The position numbers and the translations under genes are program-made. Shown one piece after another: positions 42,934-52,461 of a stretch of 64,000 nucleotides of DNA. Numbering within the stretch: the stretch's first letter is position 1; the number at the start of each line of letters is the position of its first letter. Under the pieces are notes generated by a model. It was not told the origin of the DNA. It worked only from the letters and a program-made list of their open reading frames with translations, and did no database searches. The stretch comes from Ruegeria halocynthiae (GTDB lineage Bacteria; Pseudomonadota; Alphaproteobacteria; Rhodobacterales; Rhodobacteraceae), in contig NZ_JQEZ01000001.1 of the NCBI RefSeq assembly GCF_000743705.1, positions 1,176,016 through 1,240,015 of the forward strand, read 5' to 3'.

Positions 42934-45425
42934 GACGTCACCGCCCGTGCCGCCCGATCCTGCGGTGTTTCAGGCAGGCTGGCGCGAACCCGGCGCAGGC
43001 GCAGCGCGTTCGAGACGACAAAAACGCTGGACAGGGCCATCGCCCCGGCAGCCAGAGCGGGGGATAGAAGATGGCCGCCAAAGGGGTAAAGCACCCCGGC
43101 GGCCACCGGGATCAGCAGGGTGTTATAGCCAAATGCCCAGCCAAGGTTCTGCCGGATGTTGCGCATGGTGCGGCGGCTGATCTCGACCGCGTTTGCCACG
43201 CCGCGCAGATCGCCGGACATCAACACCACATCCGCAGTCTCAATCGCGACATCGGTTCCGGTGCCGATGGCCACGCCCACATCTGCGGCGGCCAACGCGG
43301 GGGCGTCGTTTATCCCATCGCCGACAAAGGCAAGCGCGCCGAACCGGTCGCGCAAGGCGTTGATCGCGGCCAGCTTGCCATCCGGCAATACCTCTGCCGT
43401 GACGTGGTCAATACCCAGCTTGTCGGCCAGTGCCTGCGCCGTGCGCGCGTTGTCACCCGTCACCATCGCCAAGGTCAGACCCATGGTGTGCAGCCGGTCC
43501 AGCGCCTGCGCCGTGCCGGGCTTGATCGGATCGGCAACGGCCAACATTGCTGCCGCCTGCCCGTCGATGGCCACGAACAGGGGGGTCGCACCCTCTGCGG
43601 CGCGCTGGTCGGCCTCGGGCGTCAGATCGGTCAGGCCCACCCCGCGCTGTTCCATCAGCCTGGATGACCCGATCAACACGTCGCGATGTTCGACAACCGC
43701 CTGAACCCCCAGTCCCGTCTGGGATTCGAACCCCGACACTGTGGGCAGCTTTGCCGGGCCCGCGCGTGTGATCGCCGTGGCGATGGGGTGCTCTGATCGG
43801 GCCTCGACCGCAGCTGCCAGCCGCAGGACGTCGCTGCGGGCAAAACCGTTCACCAGGACAACGGTTTCCAGCTCGGGGCGGCCCAGTGTCAGCGTACCGG
43901 TTTTATCCAGCGCAATGACTTTGGCCTGCTGCAACTGTTGCAGTGCGTCGCCTTTGCGGAACAGCACGCCCAGTTCCGCCGCGCGCCCGGTTCCCACCAT
44001 GATCGACGTTGGCGTGGCCAGCCCCATAGCACAGGGGCAGGCGATGATCAGAACCGAGACCCCGGCGACCAGCGCAAACGGCAGTGCGGGCGCAGGGCCA
44101 AGGATCAGCCAGGCCAAAACCGTCAGGGCGGCCACACCGATCACCGCAGGTACGAACCATGCGGTGATCCGATCCACCAGCCCCTGAATGGGCAGCTTGG
44201 CCCCCTGTGCCTGTTCGACCATATGAATGACCTGCGCCAGCACCGTATCGGCCCCGACCCGCGTGGCGCGGACGCGCAACGCGCCGGTGCCGTTCACGGT
44301 ACCGCCGACGACCTGATCGCCCGAGGATTTGCCGACCGGTACCGGCTCGCCCGTGATCATGCTTTCATCAACATAAGAGGTGCCGTCCAGCACCTGGGCA
44401 TCCACGGGTACGCGCTCACCCGGTCGGATTTGCAGCACGTTGCCCACCACGATATCGGAAATCGGGCGATCCACGGTTGTCCCGTCCAGCTCAACCCGTG
44501 CGGTTTTGGGTTGCAGGCCAACCAGCTTGCGGATCGCAGCCCCGGTGCGGCCCTTGGCACGGGCCTCCATCACGCGGCCCAGAAGGATAAGAACCACGAT
44601 GACCGAGGCGGCCTCGAAATACACATTGGCGCTGCCTTGTGGCAGGATCTGCGGCGCAAAGGTGGCGGTGACGGAAAACAGATAGGCCGCCCCCGTCCCT
44701 AATGCGACTAGCGCGTTCATATCGGGTGCGCCCCGCAGCAGTGATGGAATACCTTTTGCGTAAAACACGCGCCCGGGGCCGATCAACAGGATCGAGGTCA
44801 AGGCGAATTGGATCAGATGGCTGTTTTGCGCGCCGATCGTGGCCTGAACCCAATGGTGGAAGGCTGGGACCATATGTCCGCCCATTTCCAGAACAAACAC
44901 GGGCAGGGCCAGGATGGCGGCAAACACTGTTGCCCGGGTCAGCGCGTTGGTCTCTTGCGACTTGGTGGGATCAGTGCGGCCATCTGCGGCACGTTCGGCC
45001 ACCCGCGCGGGGTACCCGGCATCGCCGGACAATTGCGCCAGCGCACGCGGATCGGTCGCACCGTCGATAAAGGTGATTGCTGCGCTTTCGGTTGCCAGAT
45101 TGACCTGCGCCTCAACCACAGCCGGATCAGCGGTCAAAGCCCGCTCAATCTTGGCCACGCACGAGGCGCAGCTCATCCCACCGATTTTCAAGGTCGTCTG
45201 CCGGGTCGCCGCCGGATAGCCCGCATTGGCCAAGGCATCCGTCACTGCCCTCACCGGTCCGTCATGCGTGACCTGCGCCGTTTCAGTCGCAAAATTGACG
45301 GACGCATCCGTTACCCCCGGCACGTGGTTCAAGGCAGATTCCACACGCCCCACGCATGAGGCACATCCCATACCCGAGATTTTGATCTGAGTAGTCTGCG
45401 GCGCAGCCATCCGACTCGTTCCCAT
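42930..45425 (-). CDS. copA: Cu(I)-exporting P1B-type ATPase CopA
   Basis: An 831-residue pump. Two N-terminal heavy-metal domains carry GMGCASC and GMSCASC. Eight membrane helices follow, with the ion-path motif [18 protein letters not shown] is the phosphorylation site, HP in ARSEHPIA binds nucleotide, and [10 protein letters not shown] closes the P domain. Starts at ATG 45425 ([10 protein letters not shown]) or 45410. Controlled by an upstream CueR-type promoter and co-transcribed with cueR. Confidence 0.95.
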   Translation of the reverse strand: MGTSRMAAPQTTQIKISGMGCASCVGRVESALNHVPGVTDASVNFATETAQVTHDGPVRAVTDALANAGYPAATRQTTLKIGGMSCASCVAKIERALTADPAVVEAQVNLATESAAITFIDGATDPRALAQLSGDAGYPARVAERAADGRTDPTKSQETNALTRATVFAAILALPVFVLEMGGHMVPAFHHWVQATIGAQNSHLIQFALTSILLIGPGRVFYAKGIPSLLRGAPDMNALVALGTGAAYLFSVTATFAPQILPQGSANVYFEAASVIVVLILLGRVMEARAKGRTGAAIRKLVGLQPKTARVELDGTTVDRPISDIVVGNVLQIRPGERVPVDAQVLDGTSYVDESMITGEPVPVGKSSGDQVVGGTVNGTGALRVRATRVGADTVLAQVIHMVEQAQGAKLPIQGLVDRITAWFVPAVIGVAALTVLAWLILGPAPALPFALVAGVSVLIIACPCAMGLATPTSIMVGTGRAAELGVLFRKGDALQQLQQAKVIALDKTGTLTLGRPELETVVLVNGFARSDVLRLAAAVEARSEHPIATAITRAGPAKLPTVSGFESQTGLGVQAVVEHRDVLIGSSRLMEQRGVGLTDLTPEADQRAAEGATPLFVAIDGQAAAMLAVADPIKPGTAQALDRLHTMGLTLAMVTGDNARTAQALADKLGIDHVTAEVLPDGKLAAINALRDRFGALAFVGDGINDAPALAAADVGVAIGTGTDVAIETADVVLMSGDLRGVANAVEISRRTMRNIRQNLGWAFGYNTLLIPVAAGVLYPFGGHLLSPALAAGAMALSSVFVVSNALRLRRVRASLPETPQDRAARAVTS

Positions 45426-45430
45426 GTTGT

Positions 45431-45447
45431 CATCTGCCTTTCAGATG
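45431..45447 (-). promoter_or_regulatory. Hairpin in the copA leader with the SD in its loop
   Basis: On the minus strand CATCTG, loop AAAGG, CAGATG forms a perfect 6-bp stem (45447-45431) ending 5 bp before the copA ATG. The purine loop is the only Shine-Dalgarno-like sequence near the start codon. Confidence 0.45.
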
Positions 45448-45472
45448 AGGGTTCCAGTCACGGGAAGGTCAA
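45442..45472 (-). promoter_or_regulatory. CueR-type copA promoter
   Basis: Read on the minus strand: TTGACC (45472-45467) as -35, then a spacer containing the dyad CCTTCCCGTGACTGGAACCC (45468-45449 region), and a weak -10 about 18-19 bp on. The long spacer with an ACCTTCC...GGxxGGx-like dyad is typical of CueR-activated copper promoters. Confidence 0.7.
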
Positions 45473-45535
45473 GGGGTTCAGGGGATCTTTCTGTATGTGA
45501 GCGCAGGAATAGCGCCCTCAACCGATTTGCGGGCA

Positions 45536-45697
45536 TTACCTGTTTGGAAGCTGTTCCAGCAAAAGCGAGTTGTACAGGTCGGGCGGCGTGGTTCGCACGG
45601 CCTCGGGCGAGGCGAAGAAAGCCAGCATCAGGGCCGCAGTAAACAACACAAAACCCGTAATCCAAACAACGGCAGCATTCAAAGTGGACCGTTGCAT
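45536..45697 (-). CDS. Small single-pass membrane protein
   Basis: A 53-residue protein from ATG 45697, preceded by AAGGAG at good spacing. One hydrophobic helix (NAAVVWITGFVLFTAALMLAFFA), then SPEAVRTTPPDLYNSLLLEQLPNR outside. It sits 52 bp after the PNPOx-like gene and looks like the last gene of that operon. No family recognised. Confidence 0.5.
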   Translation of the reverse strand: MQRSTLNAAVVWITGFVLFTAALMLAFFASPEAVRTTPPDLYNSLLLEQLPNR

Positions 45698-45749
45698 CTG
45701 GGGTCGCTCCTTCATACCAGGACAATCTGCCTGTTGCCGGATGGTGGGC

Positions 45750-46370
45750 TCAGGACAGTTTGGCCAGTTCCTGTTTCAATCGTTCGTTCTCGGCCTGCAA
45801 TTGTGCCATCTGCTGCCCCAGGCTGTTCAGGTGGGGGCGCAGTTCGGCCTCGGTGAATCGTGGTGTAATGTGGCGCGGACAATTCCAGTCCAATGCGTCC
45901 ACCCGTATGATCACAGCGCGTTCGGCCGGTGCTTCGGCGCCTTCGGGATAAAGGCTGGATGCTGCGGCTTCGCCTTCGGTAAACGTAATGCGGCCCAGTA
46001 TTTTCAGGCGGCGTTGGTTGGCATAATCCATCAGGATCATCGCGACCCGGTCGTTTCCGTCCAGATTCCCGCGAGAGATGTACTGCTTGTTCCCTGACAG
46101 ATCCGCATACCCGATCGTCTGCGCGCCCAGAACCTTCAGAAACCCGACCGGGCCGCCGCGATATTGGACATAAGGCCAGCCGGTTTCCGAAACGGTGGAC
46201 TGGTAAAACCCGTCGCGCGCTTCGATAAAGGTTTTCTCGGCGGGGCCAATCTCGTGGCCTTGCTGGGGGCCGCCCTCGACGAACCTGGCATAGGTCGCGG
46301 CTGATCCCATACGTTCCTGATGCGCGCGAACTGCAGGGGTGAAGGTCAGTTCGGAAAAGGCACGGGGCAT
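45750..46370 (-). CDS. Pyridoxamine 5'-phosphate oxidase-like FMN-binding protein
   Basis: A 206-residue split-barrel flavoprotein: IEARDGFYQSTVSETGWPYVQYRGGPVGFLKVLG, IGYADLSGNKQYISRGNL, VAMILMDYANQRRLKILGR. The group is annotated as PNPOx-like; most members are not true PdxH. A C-terminal coiled coil (LNSLGQQMAQLQAENERLKQELAKL) is an addition that may give dimerisation. RBS AAAGGA overlaps the end of the NTF2-like gene. Confidence 0.82.
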   Translation of the reverse strand: MPRAFSELTFTPAVRAHQERMGSAATYARFVEGGPQQGHEIGPAEKTFIEARDGFYQSTVSETGWPYVQYRGGPVGFLKVLGAQTIGYADLSGNKQYISRGNLDGNDRVAMILMDYANQRRLKILGRITFTEGEAAASSLYPEGAEAPAERAVIIRVDALDWNCPRHITPRFTEAELRPHLNSLGQQMAQLQAENERLKQELAKLS

Positions 46371-46380
46371 GGGTGTCCTT

Positions 46381-46845
46381 TCACAGACCCAGATCGGACA
46401 GGCCGGGATGATCGTCGGGGCGGGGGCCTTGCGGCCAATGGAACAGGCGCTCAGTCTCAGCTATTGGCAGGTCGTTCAGCGACGCGTGTCGGTTGGCCAT
46501 TCGGCCATCCTCGGCGAATTCCCAGTTTTCGTTGCCGTAGGACCGAAACCACTGTCCGCTGTCGTCGCGCCATTCATAGGCATAGCGCACGGCAATCCGA
46601 TTTCCCGAAAACGCCCAAAGCTCTTTGATCAGGCGATACTCAAGCTCTTTGTGCCATTTGCGCGTCAGAAAGGCGTGAATAGCCTCGTGCCCGCTCAGGA
46701 ATTCAGCCCGGTTTCGCCACTGGCTGTCATCGGTATAGGCCGGGGTCACGATATCCGCATCACGGCTGTTCCAGCCGTTTTCGGCCATCCGAACCTTTTG
46801 CGTGGCGGTTTCCAGCGTAAAGGGGGGAAGAGGCGGGCGATCCAT
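46381..46845 (-). CDS. NTF2-like protein of the DUF1348 type
   Basis: A 154-residue protein from ATG 46845 (AAAGGATC upstream). Segments [62 protein letters not shown] and [27 protein letters not shown] are typical of DUF1348, a small NTF2-fold family of unknown function. Probably an enzyme or ligand-binding protein co-expressed with the PNPOx-like gene. Confidence 0.82.
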   Translation of the reverse strand: MDRPPLPPFTLETATQKVRMAENGWNSRDADIVTPAYTDDSQWRNRAEFLSGHEAIHAFLTRKWHKELEYRLIKELWAFSGNRIAVRYAYEWRDDSGQWFRSYGNENWEFAEDGRMANRHASLNDLPIAETERLFHWPQGPRPDDHPGLSDLGL

Positions 46846-46856
46846 GCGCAGATCCT

Positions 46857-46940
46857 TTACGTCAGCGAGGCAGCAAGCAACGCCAGGCTCAGCAAAAGGG
46901 GGACGTACTGTGAGGAAAATGGGCTGGTCCGGCGTTTCAT
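46857..46940 (-). CDS. Possible 27-residue hydrophobic leader peptide
   Basis: A 27-codon frame ([27 protein letters not shown]) with GGAG upstream, beginning 17 bp inside the TetR operator region and ending 11 bp before the NTF2-like ATG. It has a positively charged start and one hydrophobic segment, so a small membrane peptide or a translational leader is possible. Confidence 0.35.
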   Translation of the reverse strand: MKRRTSPFSSQYVPLLLSLALLAASLT

Positions 46941-46957
46941 CTGGTCGCTCCAATGTT

Positions 46958-47129
46958 TACTGATCGGTACATCTTGCAATGAATATGTACTGATCGGTAA
47001 ACTTTAGCAAGCACCAAAACCTGGCAGTTGGGAGTTTTTGCTTTGGATGCAATAAATAGTGTTTAACTCCATATGGTTACTTTAATCAGGTTGCGATCTA
47101 TTCCTTGGAGCATTATGTACTGATCGGTA
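46958..47129. promoter_or_regulatory. Three TetR operators of the TACTGATCGGTA type
   Basis: TACTGATCGGTA occurs at 46958-46969, 46988-46999 and 47118-47129, a near-palindrome with GATC core. Two copies flank the promoter of the minus-strand operon and one lies 17 bp upstream of the tetR start, so the TetR protein should repress both directions. Confidence 0.78.
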
Positions 47130-47146
47130 CACACAGGAGCCGAATC

Positions 47147-47710
47147 ATGCGCCCAAACAAACGTGACGAACTGGTCCGCAATGCGTTGCAGGTCTTTTAT
47201 CGTGACGGGTTTCACGCCACAGGAATGGACAAATTGGTGGTTGAAACCGGGGTGTCCAAGACCTCGATGTACAAGCATTTCCGCACCAAGGAAGAGCTGA
47301 TCCTGGCCGCGCTGCGCCTGCGCGACGAGAGCTTTCGCATAAGCCTCCTGCGCCAGATAGAAGAGATGGCGCATTCGCCCGCCGACCGGTTGCTTGCCAG
47401 TTTTGATGCTTTGGCGCAGTGGTTCGAAGAGGACGGATATCGCGGCTGCATGTTCATCAAGGCGGGGGCTGAATATCAGGAAAGTGACCACCCGATCCAC
47501 CTGCAGGCGGCCGAACATAAGCGTTTGATGCTGGACTATTTCACCGATCTGGCCCGCAAGGCGGGCGCGCGCGAACCCGAAAAGCTGGGGTGCCAGATAT
47601 TGCTGCTGCAAGAGGGGGCGATTGTGACGGCGGTTCTTCTCAAAAACTGCGAACCCGCGCGGGACGCCAAGGCGGCAGCGCAGGTGTTGCTGGACCAGGC
47701 GCTGGCGTGA
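47147..47710 (+). CDS. TetR family transcriptional regulator
   Basis: A 187-residue regulator from ATG 47147 (AGGAG upstream). RDELVRNALQVFYRDGFHATGMDKLVVETGVSKTSMYKHFRTKEELI is a textbook TetR helix-turn-helix; the C-terminal domain (GCMFIKAGAEYQESDHPIHLQAAEHKR) binds an unknown ligand, possibly a xenobiotic, given a partner operon with flavin and NTF2-type proteins. Confidence 0.9.
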   Translation: MRPNKRDELVRNALQVFYRDGFHATGMDKLVVETGVSKTSMYKHFRTKEELILAALRLRDESFRISLLRQIEEMAHSPADRLLASFDALAQWFEEDGYRGCMFIKAGAEYQESDHPIHLQAAEHKRLMLDYFTDLARKAGAREPEKLGCQILLLQEGAIVTAVLLKNCEPARDAKAAAQVLLDQALA

Positions 47711-47828
47711 CGTCACGCAAATGTGCCTGACGGTGCAAAAAGACGTTGCGTTGCGTCGCGGTGGACGGATTGGATTGCGTCATTTCCACGGTTAGTTTTC
47801 CTCTAATTCAAATCCGGAGGAAAGAAAT

Positions 47829-48986
47829 ATGTCGCTAGCCACACCCACCGCCAATTGGGCATCCGAAGAACATAATATGTTTGCCGAGATGGCAGGCCGG
47901 TTCATGGGTGACGAACTTGTGCCCAATATCGAGCGCTGGACGACGAATGGCGTAGTGGACCGTGATTTCTGGCGCAAGGCCGGCGACATGGGGCTGATGG
48001 CTGGCGCGATATCCGAGGAATACGGTGGCGTTGGCGGCGATCTCGGCTTTGACGCGCTTACGATCTATGCGCAAAACTCGCACGGAGATTCCGGGTGGGG
48101 ATACGCGATCCAGTCTATTGTGATCCACTATATCACGGCCTATGGCAGCGAAGATCAGAAACAGAAATGGCTGCCCCGGCTTGCTTCGGGTGAGATGGTC
48201 GGAGCACTGGCCATGACCGAACCCGGAACCGGGTCGGACGTTCAGTCCATTCGGACCACGGCGGACAAGGACGGAAACTCGTACCGGCTGAACGGGTCCA
48301 AGATTTTCATCACCAACGGGCAATCGGCTGATTTGATTCTGGTGGCGGCGAAAACAGACAAGTCCTTGGGGTCCAAGGGTGTTTCGCTTGTAGCTGTCGA
48401 AACGGAAGGGGCCGAAGGGTTCCGCAAGGGGCGCAACCTCAAGAAGCTGGGCATGAAGGCCAACGACACAGCCGAGCTGTTCTTTGAGGACGTGAAGGTG
48501 CCGATGACCAATCTGATCGGCCCCGAGGAAGGTCAGGGCTTTTATCAGATGATGAAGCAGCTGCCATGGGAACGGCTGACCATTGCCATCGGCGCGCTGG
48601 GCGCGATTGATTTCGCCATTGCCGAAACGGTGAAATACACGCAGGAACGCAAGGCCTTTGGCAAACGCGTGATGGATTTTCAGAACACGCGTTTCAAGCT
48701 GGCCGAGTGCAAGACAAAGGCCGAAGTGCTGCGTAGTTTCCTGAACGACTGTATCGCACGACTTGATGCTGGCACGCTGGACGCAGCGACGGCTTCGATG
48801 GCCAAATACTGGGGGTCCGAAATCCAGAACGACATCATGCATGAATGCCTTCAGCTGTTTGGGGGCTATGGATTCATGATGGAATACCCCATTGCCCGCC
48901 TCTATGCGGACGCCCGTGTGCAGATGATCTATGGCGGCACCAATGAGATCATGAAGGAACTCATCGCCCGCTCACTGGACACCTGA
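47829..48986 (+). CDS. Acyl-CoA dehydrogenase
   Basis: A 385-residue flavoenzyme with GGAGGAAAG upstream. Seen: ALAMTEPGTGSDVQSIRTTA (FAD site), ITNGQSADLILVAAKTD, GMKANDTAELFFEDVKVP, and the C-terminal QLFGGYGFMMEYPIARLYADARVQMIYGGTNEIMKELIAR. The usual catalytic Glu position in YEGT is Gly here, so the base is likely the Glu of WERLTIAIGALG, as in isovaleryl-CoA and long-chain dehydrogenases. Chain specificity unknown. It stands alone. Confidence 0.9.
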   Translation: MSLATPTANWASEEHNMFAEMAGRFMGDELVPNIERWTTNGVVDRDFWRKAGDMGLMAGAISEEYGGVGGDLGFDALTIYAQNSHGDSGWGYAIQSIVIHYITAYGSEDQKQKWLPRLASGEMVGALAMTEPGTGSDVQSIRTTADKDGNSYRLNGSKIFITNGQSADLILVAAKTDKSLGSKGVSLVAVETEGAEGFRKGRNLKKLGMKANDTAELFFEDVKVPMTNLIGPEEGQGFYQMMKQLPWERLTIAIGALGAIDFAIAETVKYTQERKAFGKRVMDFQNTRFKLAECKTKAEVLRSFLNDCIARLDAGTLDAATASMAKYWGSEIQNDIMHECLQLFGGYGFMMEYPIARLYADARVQMIYGGTNEIMKELIARSLDT

Positions 48987-49048
48987 GCCGGACGAGGGCT
49001 CTCCCGCCCGTCGTCAATGTTTCTGGCGAAACATCTCCTCCCGTTGGG

Positions 49049-49083
49049 CCAGGCAGGTGCGGGCTTTGCCCGCACCTGCCTGG
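49049..49083. terminator. 16-bp perfect hairpin between acyl-CoA dehydrogenase and LysR genes
   Basis: CCAGGCAGGTGCGGGC (49049-49064) and its exact complement (49068-49083) form a 16-bp stem with a 3-base loop TTT. No T-run follows. It lies 63 bp after the acyl-CoA dehydrogenase stop and may act as a terminator or transcript stabiliser for the convergent genes. Confidence 0.6.
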
Positions 49084-49140
49084 TCCCCTGCCGTCCGCAG
49101 GACGCAAGGCCGTAGGCCGCGCAGGATTTTGGTCGTGCCG

Positions 49141-50058
49141 TCAGGTTGTTATGTTATTGCTTCCCGTTGGTTCGGGGTCGATCTGCCCCTCTAGCCATAT
49201 CCGAAACGACCGCAGCGGTTCGGATTCTGTGCGGGATTTTGGCCATACCAGATAGAAATCTCCCAAGCTCACGCTCGGCCCAGGCCAAGCAGGTACGAGG
49301 CGCCCGGTTTTCAGGTCTTCCTCGATCAGGAAGCTGGGCAGCAAAGCAACACCCAGCCCGTGAACCGTTGCTTGCCCCATGGTCGAGAACTGATCGAACA
49401 ACATGCCTCGCAGTCCTGTTGCCGCGCAGTTTTGGGCGGCAAACCATTTTTCCCAGGCATCCGGGCGTGTTTCCAGATGCAGCAGGGGCGCGTCCAGCAG
49501 CCACCCGATGTCGTCAGCGTTCCGGGGTAACAGTTCGGGGGCGCACACCGGCAGCACGTCCTCGCGCATGATGGGCAGGTAGTTTACTCCGGCCCAGTTT
49601 TGCTGGCCAAAGTGGATGGCGGCATCGAAATGTTCGGTGTCGAAATCGAACGGTTTCAGGCGGGTGTTCAGGTTCACCGTGACTTCGGGGTGGCGCAGGG
49701 CGAAATCCTGAAGGCGCGGGGCCAGCCAGTGCATCCCGAACGCCGGCAGGATGGACAGATTCAGTGATCCGCCGGTAGGGTTGGCCTTTAGTTTCAGGGA
49801 TGCCTGCGCCAGCTGGTGCAGAACGGTGCGCGCGGTTTCAACGTATTCCTTGGCGGCCGGTGTCAGGTGCAGCCGCATTTGCGTGCGCTGGATCAGATCG
49901 ACCCCCAGCTGTTCCTCCATCGACCTTAGTTGTCGGCTAATGGCGCTTTGGGTCAGTGACAGTTCTGCCGCGGCGGCAGAGGCGCTGCCTAGGCGGTCTA
50001 CGGCCTCAAGCGCCAGCAGCGATGGGATTGAGGGCAGAAACCGACGCGGTGCGATCAT
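49141..50058 (-). CDS. LysR family regulator, GcvA-like
   Basis: A 305-residue LTTR from ATG 50058 (GAGGA about 8 bp upstream; ATG 50073 possible). PSIPSLLALEAVDRLGSASAAAAELSLTQSAISRQLRSMEEQLG is its helix-turn-helix; the effector domain ends SFRIWLEGQIDPEP. It is divergent from the 2-oxoacid dehydrogenase operon (210 bp between starts), the likely target. Confidence 0.87.
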   Translation of the reverse strand: MIAPRRFLPSIPSLLALEAVDRLGSASAAAAELSLTQSAISRQLRSMEEQLGVDLIQRTQMRLHLTPAAKEYVETARTVLHQLAQASLKLKANPTGGSLNLSILPAFGMHWLAPRLQDFALRHPEVTVNLNTRLKPFDFDTEHFDAAIHFGQQNWAGVNYLPIMREDVLPVCAPELLPRNADDIGWLLDAPLLHLETRPDAWEKWFAAQNCAATGLRGMLFDQFSTMGQATVHGLGVALLPSFLIEEDLKTGRLVPAWPGPSVSLGDFYLVWPKSRTESEPLRSFRIWLEGQIDPEPTGSNNITT

Positions 50059-50268
50059 ATTACAAATCCTCATACCTTTGCGATGGAATATCACTGGCAA
50101 TTGGGATGCGCCAGCCTGATACAGGGGGTGGCTATGTTGCGTGAAGAATGGCCCGTAACCCGGCAGAGCAGGCTGGACATAGGGGTGTCTGTAGCTGCTT
50201 AGGGCAGGTGCGGCTTTGTTCACTTGCGCATCCACCAAACGAAAACCAGAGAAGGCCGGGAAAACGCA

Positions 50269-52461
50269 ATGGACCGCGCACAAATTGTTCACGAGAATTT
50301 CCTGAACCGGGTCGCCATGCGTGACTTTCCCAGCGGCGCGGCCCCGCGCCCAGGTCTGGGTCAGTCCGACGCCGTGTCCGTGTTCCGGTCGCAAGTCCTG
50401 AGCCGCGCCTTGGACCGAACCAGCCGTGCGATGCAGAAGGCGGGGCAGGGGTTTTATACGATCGGCTCGTCCGGTCATGAAGGTATGGCTGCCGTGGCCC
50501 ACGCGCTGCGCCCAACCGACATCGCTTTTTTGCACTACCGCGATGCGGCGTTTCAGATTGCCCGCGCTGAACAGGTGCCCGGCCAGCAAATCGCCTGGGA
50601 TATGTTGTTGAGTTTCGCCTGTTCCAAAGAAGACCCGATCTCGGGCGGGCGGCATAAGGTGTTGGGGTCACGGGCGCTGATGATCCCGCCGCAAACCTCG
50701 ACCATCGCGAGCCACCTGCCCAAGGCGGTCGGTGCGGCCTATTCGCTGGGTGCCGCGCGGCGGCATGACCCGGAACACCGCGAATTGCCCGAGGACGGGA
50801 TTGCGATGTGCTCGTTCGGGGATGCCTCGGCCAACCATTCCACGGCACAGGGGGCGATAAACACGGCGGGGTGGACCAGCGTGCAGTCGACGCCGCTGCC
50901 GCTGTTGTTCGTGTGCGAGGATAACGGGATCGGTATCTCGGTAAAAACGCCGAAGGGTTGGATACAGGCGTCGATGGAACATCGCCCGGGGATCCGGTAC
51001 TTTCAGGCCAACGGGCTGGATATCTATGAGACCTATGCGGTGGCAAAAGAGGCGGCAGAATACGTGCGCACCCGCCGCAAACCGGCCTTCCTGCATCTGA
51101 AAACCGTGCGTCTGTATGGCCATGCCGGGGCAGATGTGCCCACAACCTATCTGCCGAAATCCGAGGTTGAACAGGATGAGGCCAACGATCCCTTGCTGCA
51201 CACTGCGCGCCTGCTGGACCAGGCGGGTGCTTTGCCGCCGGATCAGGCGCTGAAAATCTACAAGGACACCTGCGCGCGTGCCGACCGTGTCGCAGCCGAG
51301 GCGGCGACCCGCCCGCGTCTGACCACCGCGTCCGAGGTCATGGCCAGCCTTATCCCGCCCAAACGGGTCTGCAAACCCACCAATGGCCCCGACGCTGACA
51401 CGCGCGCCCGGGCGTTCGGAGGTGATTTGCGCGCGATGGATGACCCTCAACCCATGAGCCGCCTGATCAACTGGGCGCTGACCGACCTGATGCTGGAACA
51501 TGCCGAGATCGTCTGCATGGGTGAGGATGTCGGTCGCAAGGGTGGCGTTTATGGGGTGACGCAGAAATTGCAGCAACGCTTTGGCCCTGATCGGGTGATC
51601 GACACGCTGCTGGACGAACAATCCATTCTGGGGCTGGCGATCGGCATGGGGCACAATGGGTTTGTTCCGATCCCCGAAATCCAGTTCCTGGCCTATCTGC
51701 ACAATGCCGAAGATCAAATCCGGGGTGAGGCCGCAACCCTGCCGTTCTTTTCGAACGGGCAGTTCACCAATCCGATGGTGCTGCGGATTGCGGGGCTTGG
51801 GTATCAAAAAGGATTCGGCGGGCATTTCCACAACGACAACTCGCTGGCTGTTCTCCGCGATATCCCCGGCGTGATCATCGCCTGCCCGTCTACTGGGGCA
51901 GAGGCGGCGCAGATGCTGCGCGAATGCGCCCGTCTGGCGCGTGAGGAACAGCGTGTGGTCGTTTTTCTGGAGCCCATCGCGCTTTATCCGATGCGCGATC
52001 TGCACGCGGCTCAGGACGGAGGATGGATGACCACCTACCCCTCACCCGAACAACGCATCGCTCTGGGAGAGGTTGGCGTGCACGGCGATGGCACCGATCT
52101 AGCCATCGTAACCTATGGCAACGGGCACTACCTGTCGCAACAGGCGCTGCCTAAGCTAGAGGCGGCGGGGCTGAAGACCCGGATCATAGGCCTGCGCTGG
52201 TTGGCACCCCTGCCGGCCGAGGCCCTGCGCGATGCCACCAAAACGTGCGCGCACGTTTTGGTCGTCGACGAATGCCGCCGCACCGGCAGCCAATCTGAGG
52301 CGCTGATGACTTTCTTCGCAGAAGAAAGTCCGGCCACCTCAACCGCGCGCGTTGTGGCCGAGGACAGTTTCATTGCCACCGGCCCGGCTTATGCCGCTCC
52401 GCTGCCGTCCACCGATAAGATTTTCGCCGCCGCGCTGACCTTGACCGGAGGTCGCCCATGA
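50269..52461 (+). CDS. Fused alpha-beta E1 component of a 2-oxoacid dehydrogenase
   Basis: A 730-residue protein joining E1-alpha (residues 1-about 370) to E1-beta (about 400-730). Alpha: YTIGSSGHEGMAAVAHAL and the thiamine-diphosphate motif FGDASANHSTAQGAINTAG with FVCEDNGIGISV. Beta: VCMGEDVGRKGGVYGVTQKLQQRFG, EIQFLAYLHNAEDQIRGEAATLPFFSNGQF and LVVDECRRTGSQSEAL. Such fusions act in branched-chain-type 2-oxoacid complexes. No E2 or E3 gene is nearby. It overlaps the next gene by ATGA. Confidence 0.9.
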   Translation: MDRAQIVHENFLNRVAMRDFPSGAAPRPGLGQSDAVSVFRSQVLSRALDRTSRAMQKAGQGFYTIGSSGHEGMAAVAHALRPTDIAFLHYRDAAFQIARAEQVPGQQIAWDMLLSFACSKEDPISGGRHKVLGSRALMIPPQTSTIASHLPKAVGAAYSLGAARRHDPEHRELPEDGIAMCSFGDASANHSTAQGAINTAGWTSVQSTPLPLLFVCEDNGIGISVKTPKGWIQASMEHRPGIRYFQANGLDIYETYAVAKEAAEYVRTRRKPAFLHLKTVRLYGHAGADVPTTYLPKSEVEQDEANDPLLHTARLLDQAGALPPDQALKIYKDTCARADRVAAEAATRPRLTTASEVMASLIPPKRVCKPTNGPDADTRARAFGGDLRAMDDPQPMSRLINWALTDLMLEHAEIVCMGEDVGRKGGVYGVTQKLQQRFGPDRVIDTLLDEQSILGLAIGMGHNGFVPIPEIQFLAYLHNAEDQIRGEAATLPFFSNGQFTNPMVLRIAGLGYQKGFGGHFHNDNSLAVLRDIPGVIIACPSTGAEAAQMLRECARLAREEQRVVVFLEPIALYPMRDLHAAQDGGWMTTYPSPEQRIALGEVGVHGDGTDLAIVTYGNGHYLSQQALPKLEAAGLKTRIIGLRWLAPLPAEALRDATKTCAHVLVVDECRRTGSQSEALMTFFAEESPATSTARVVAEDSFIATGPAYAAPLPSTDKIFAAALTLTGGRP

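Noticed and set aside
47835..48842. 335-codon minus-strand frame in the acyl-CoA dehydrogenase gene
   Set aside because: Antisense shadow; the plus-strand protein aligns end to end with a known enzyme family.
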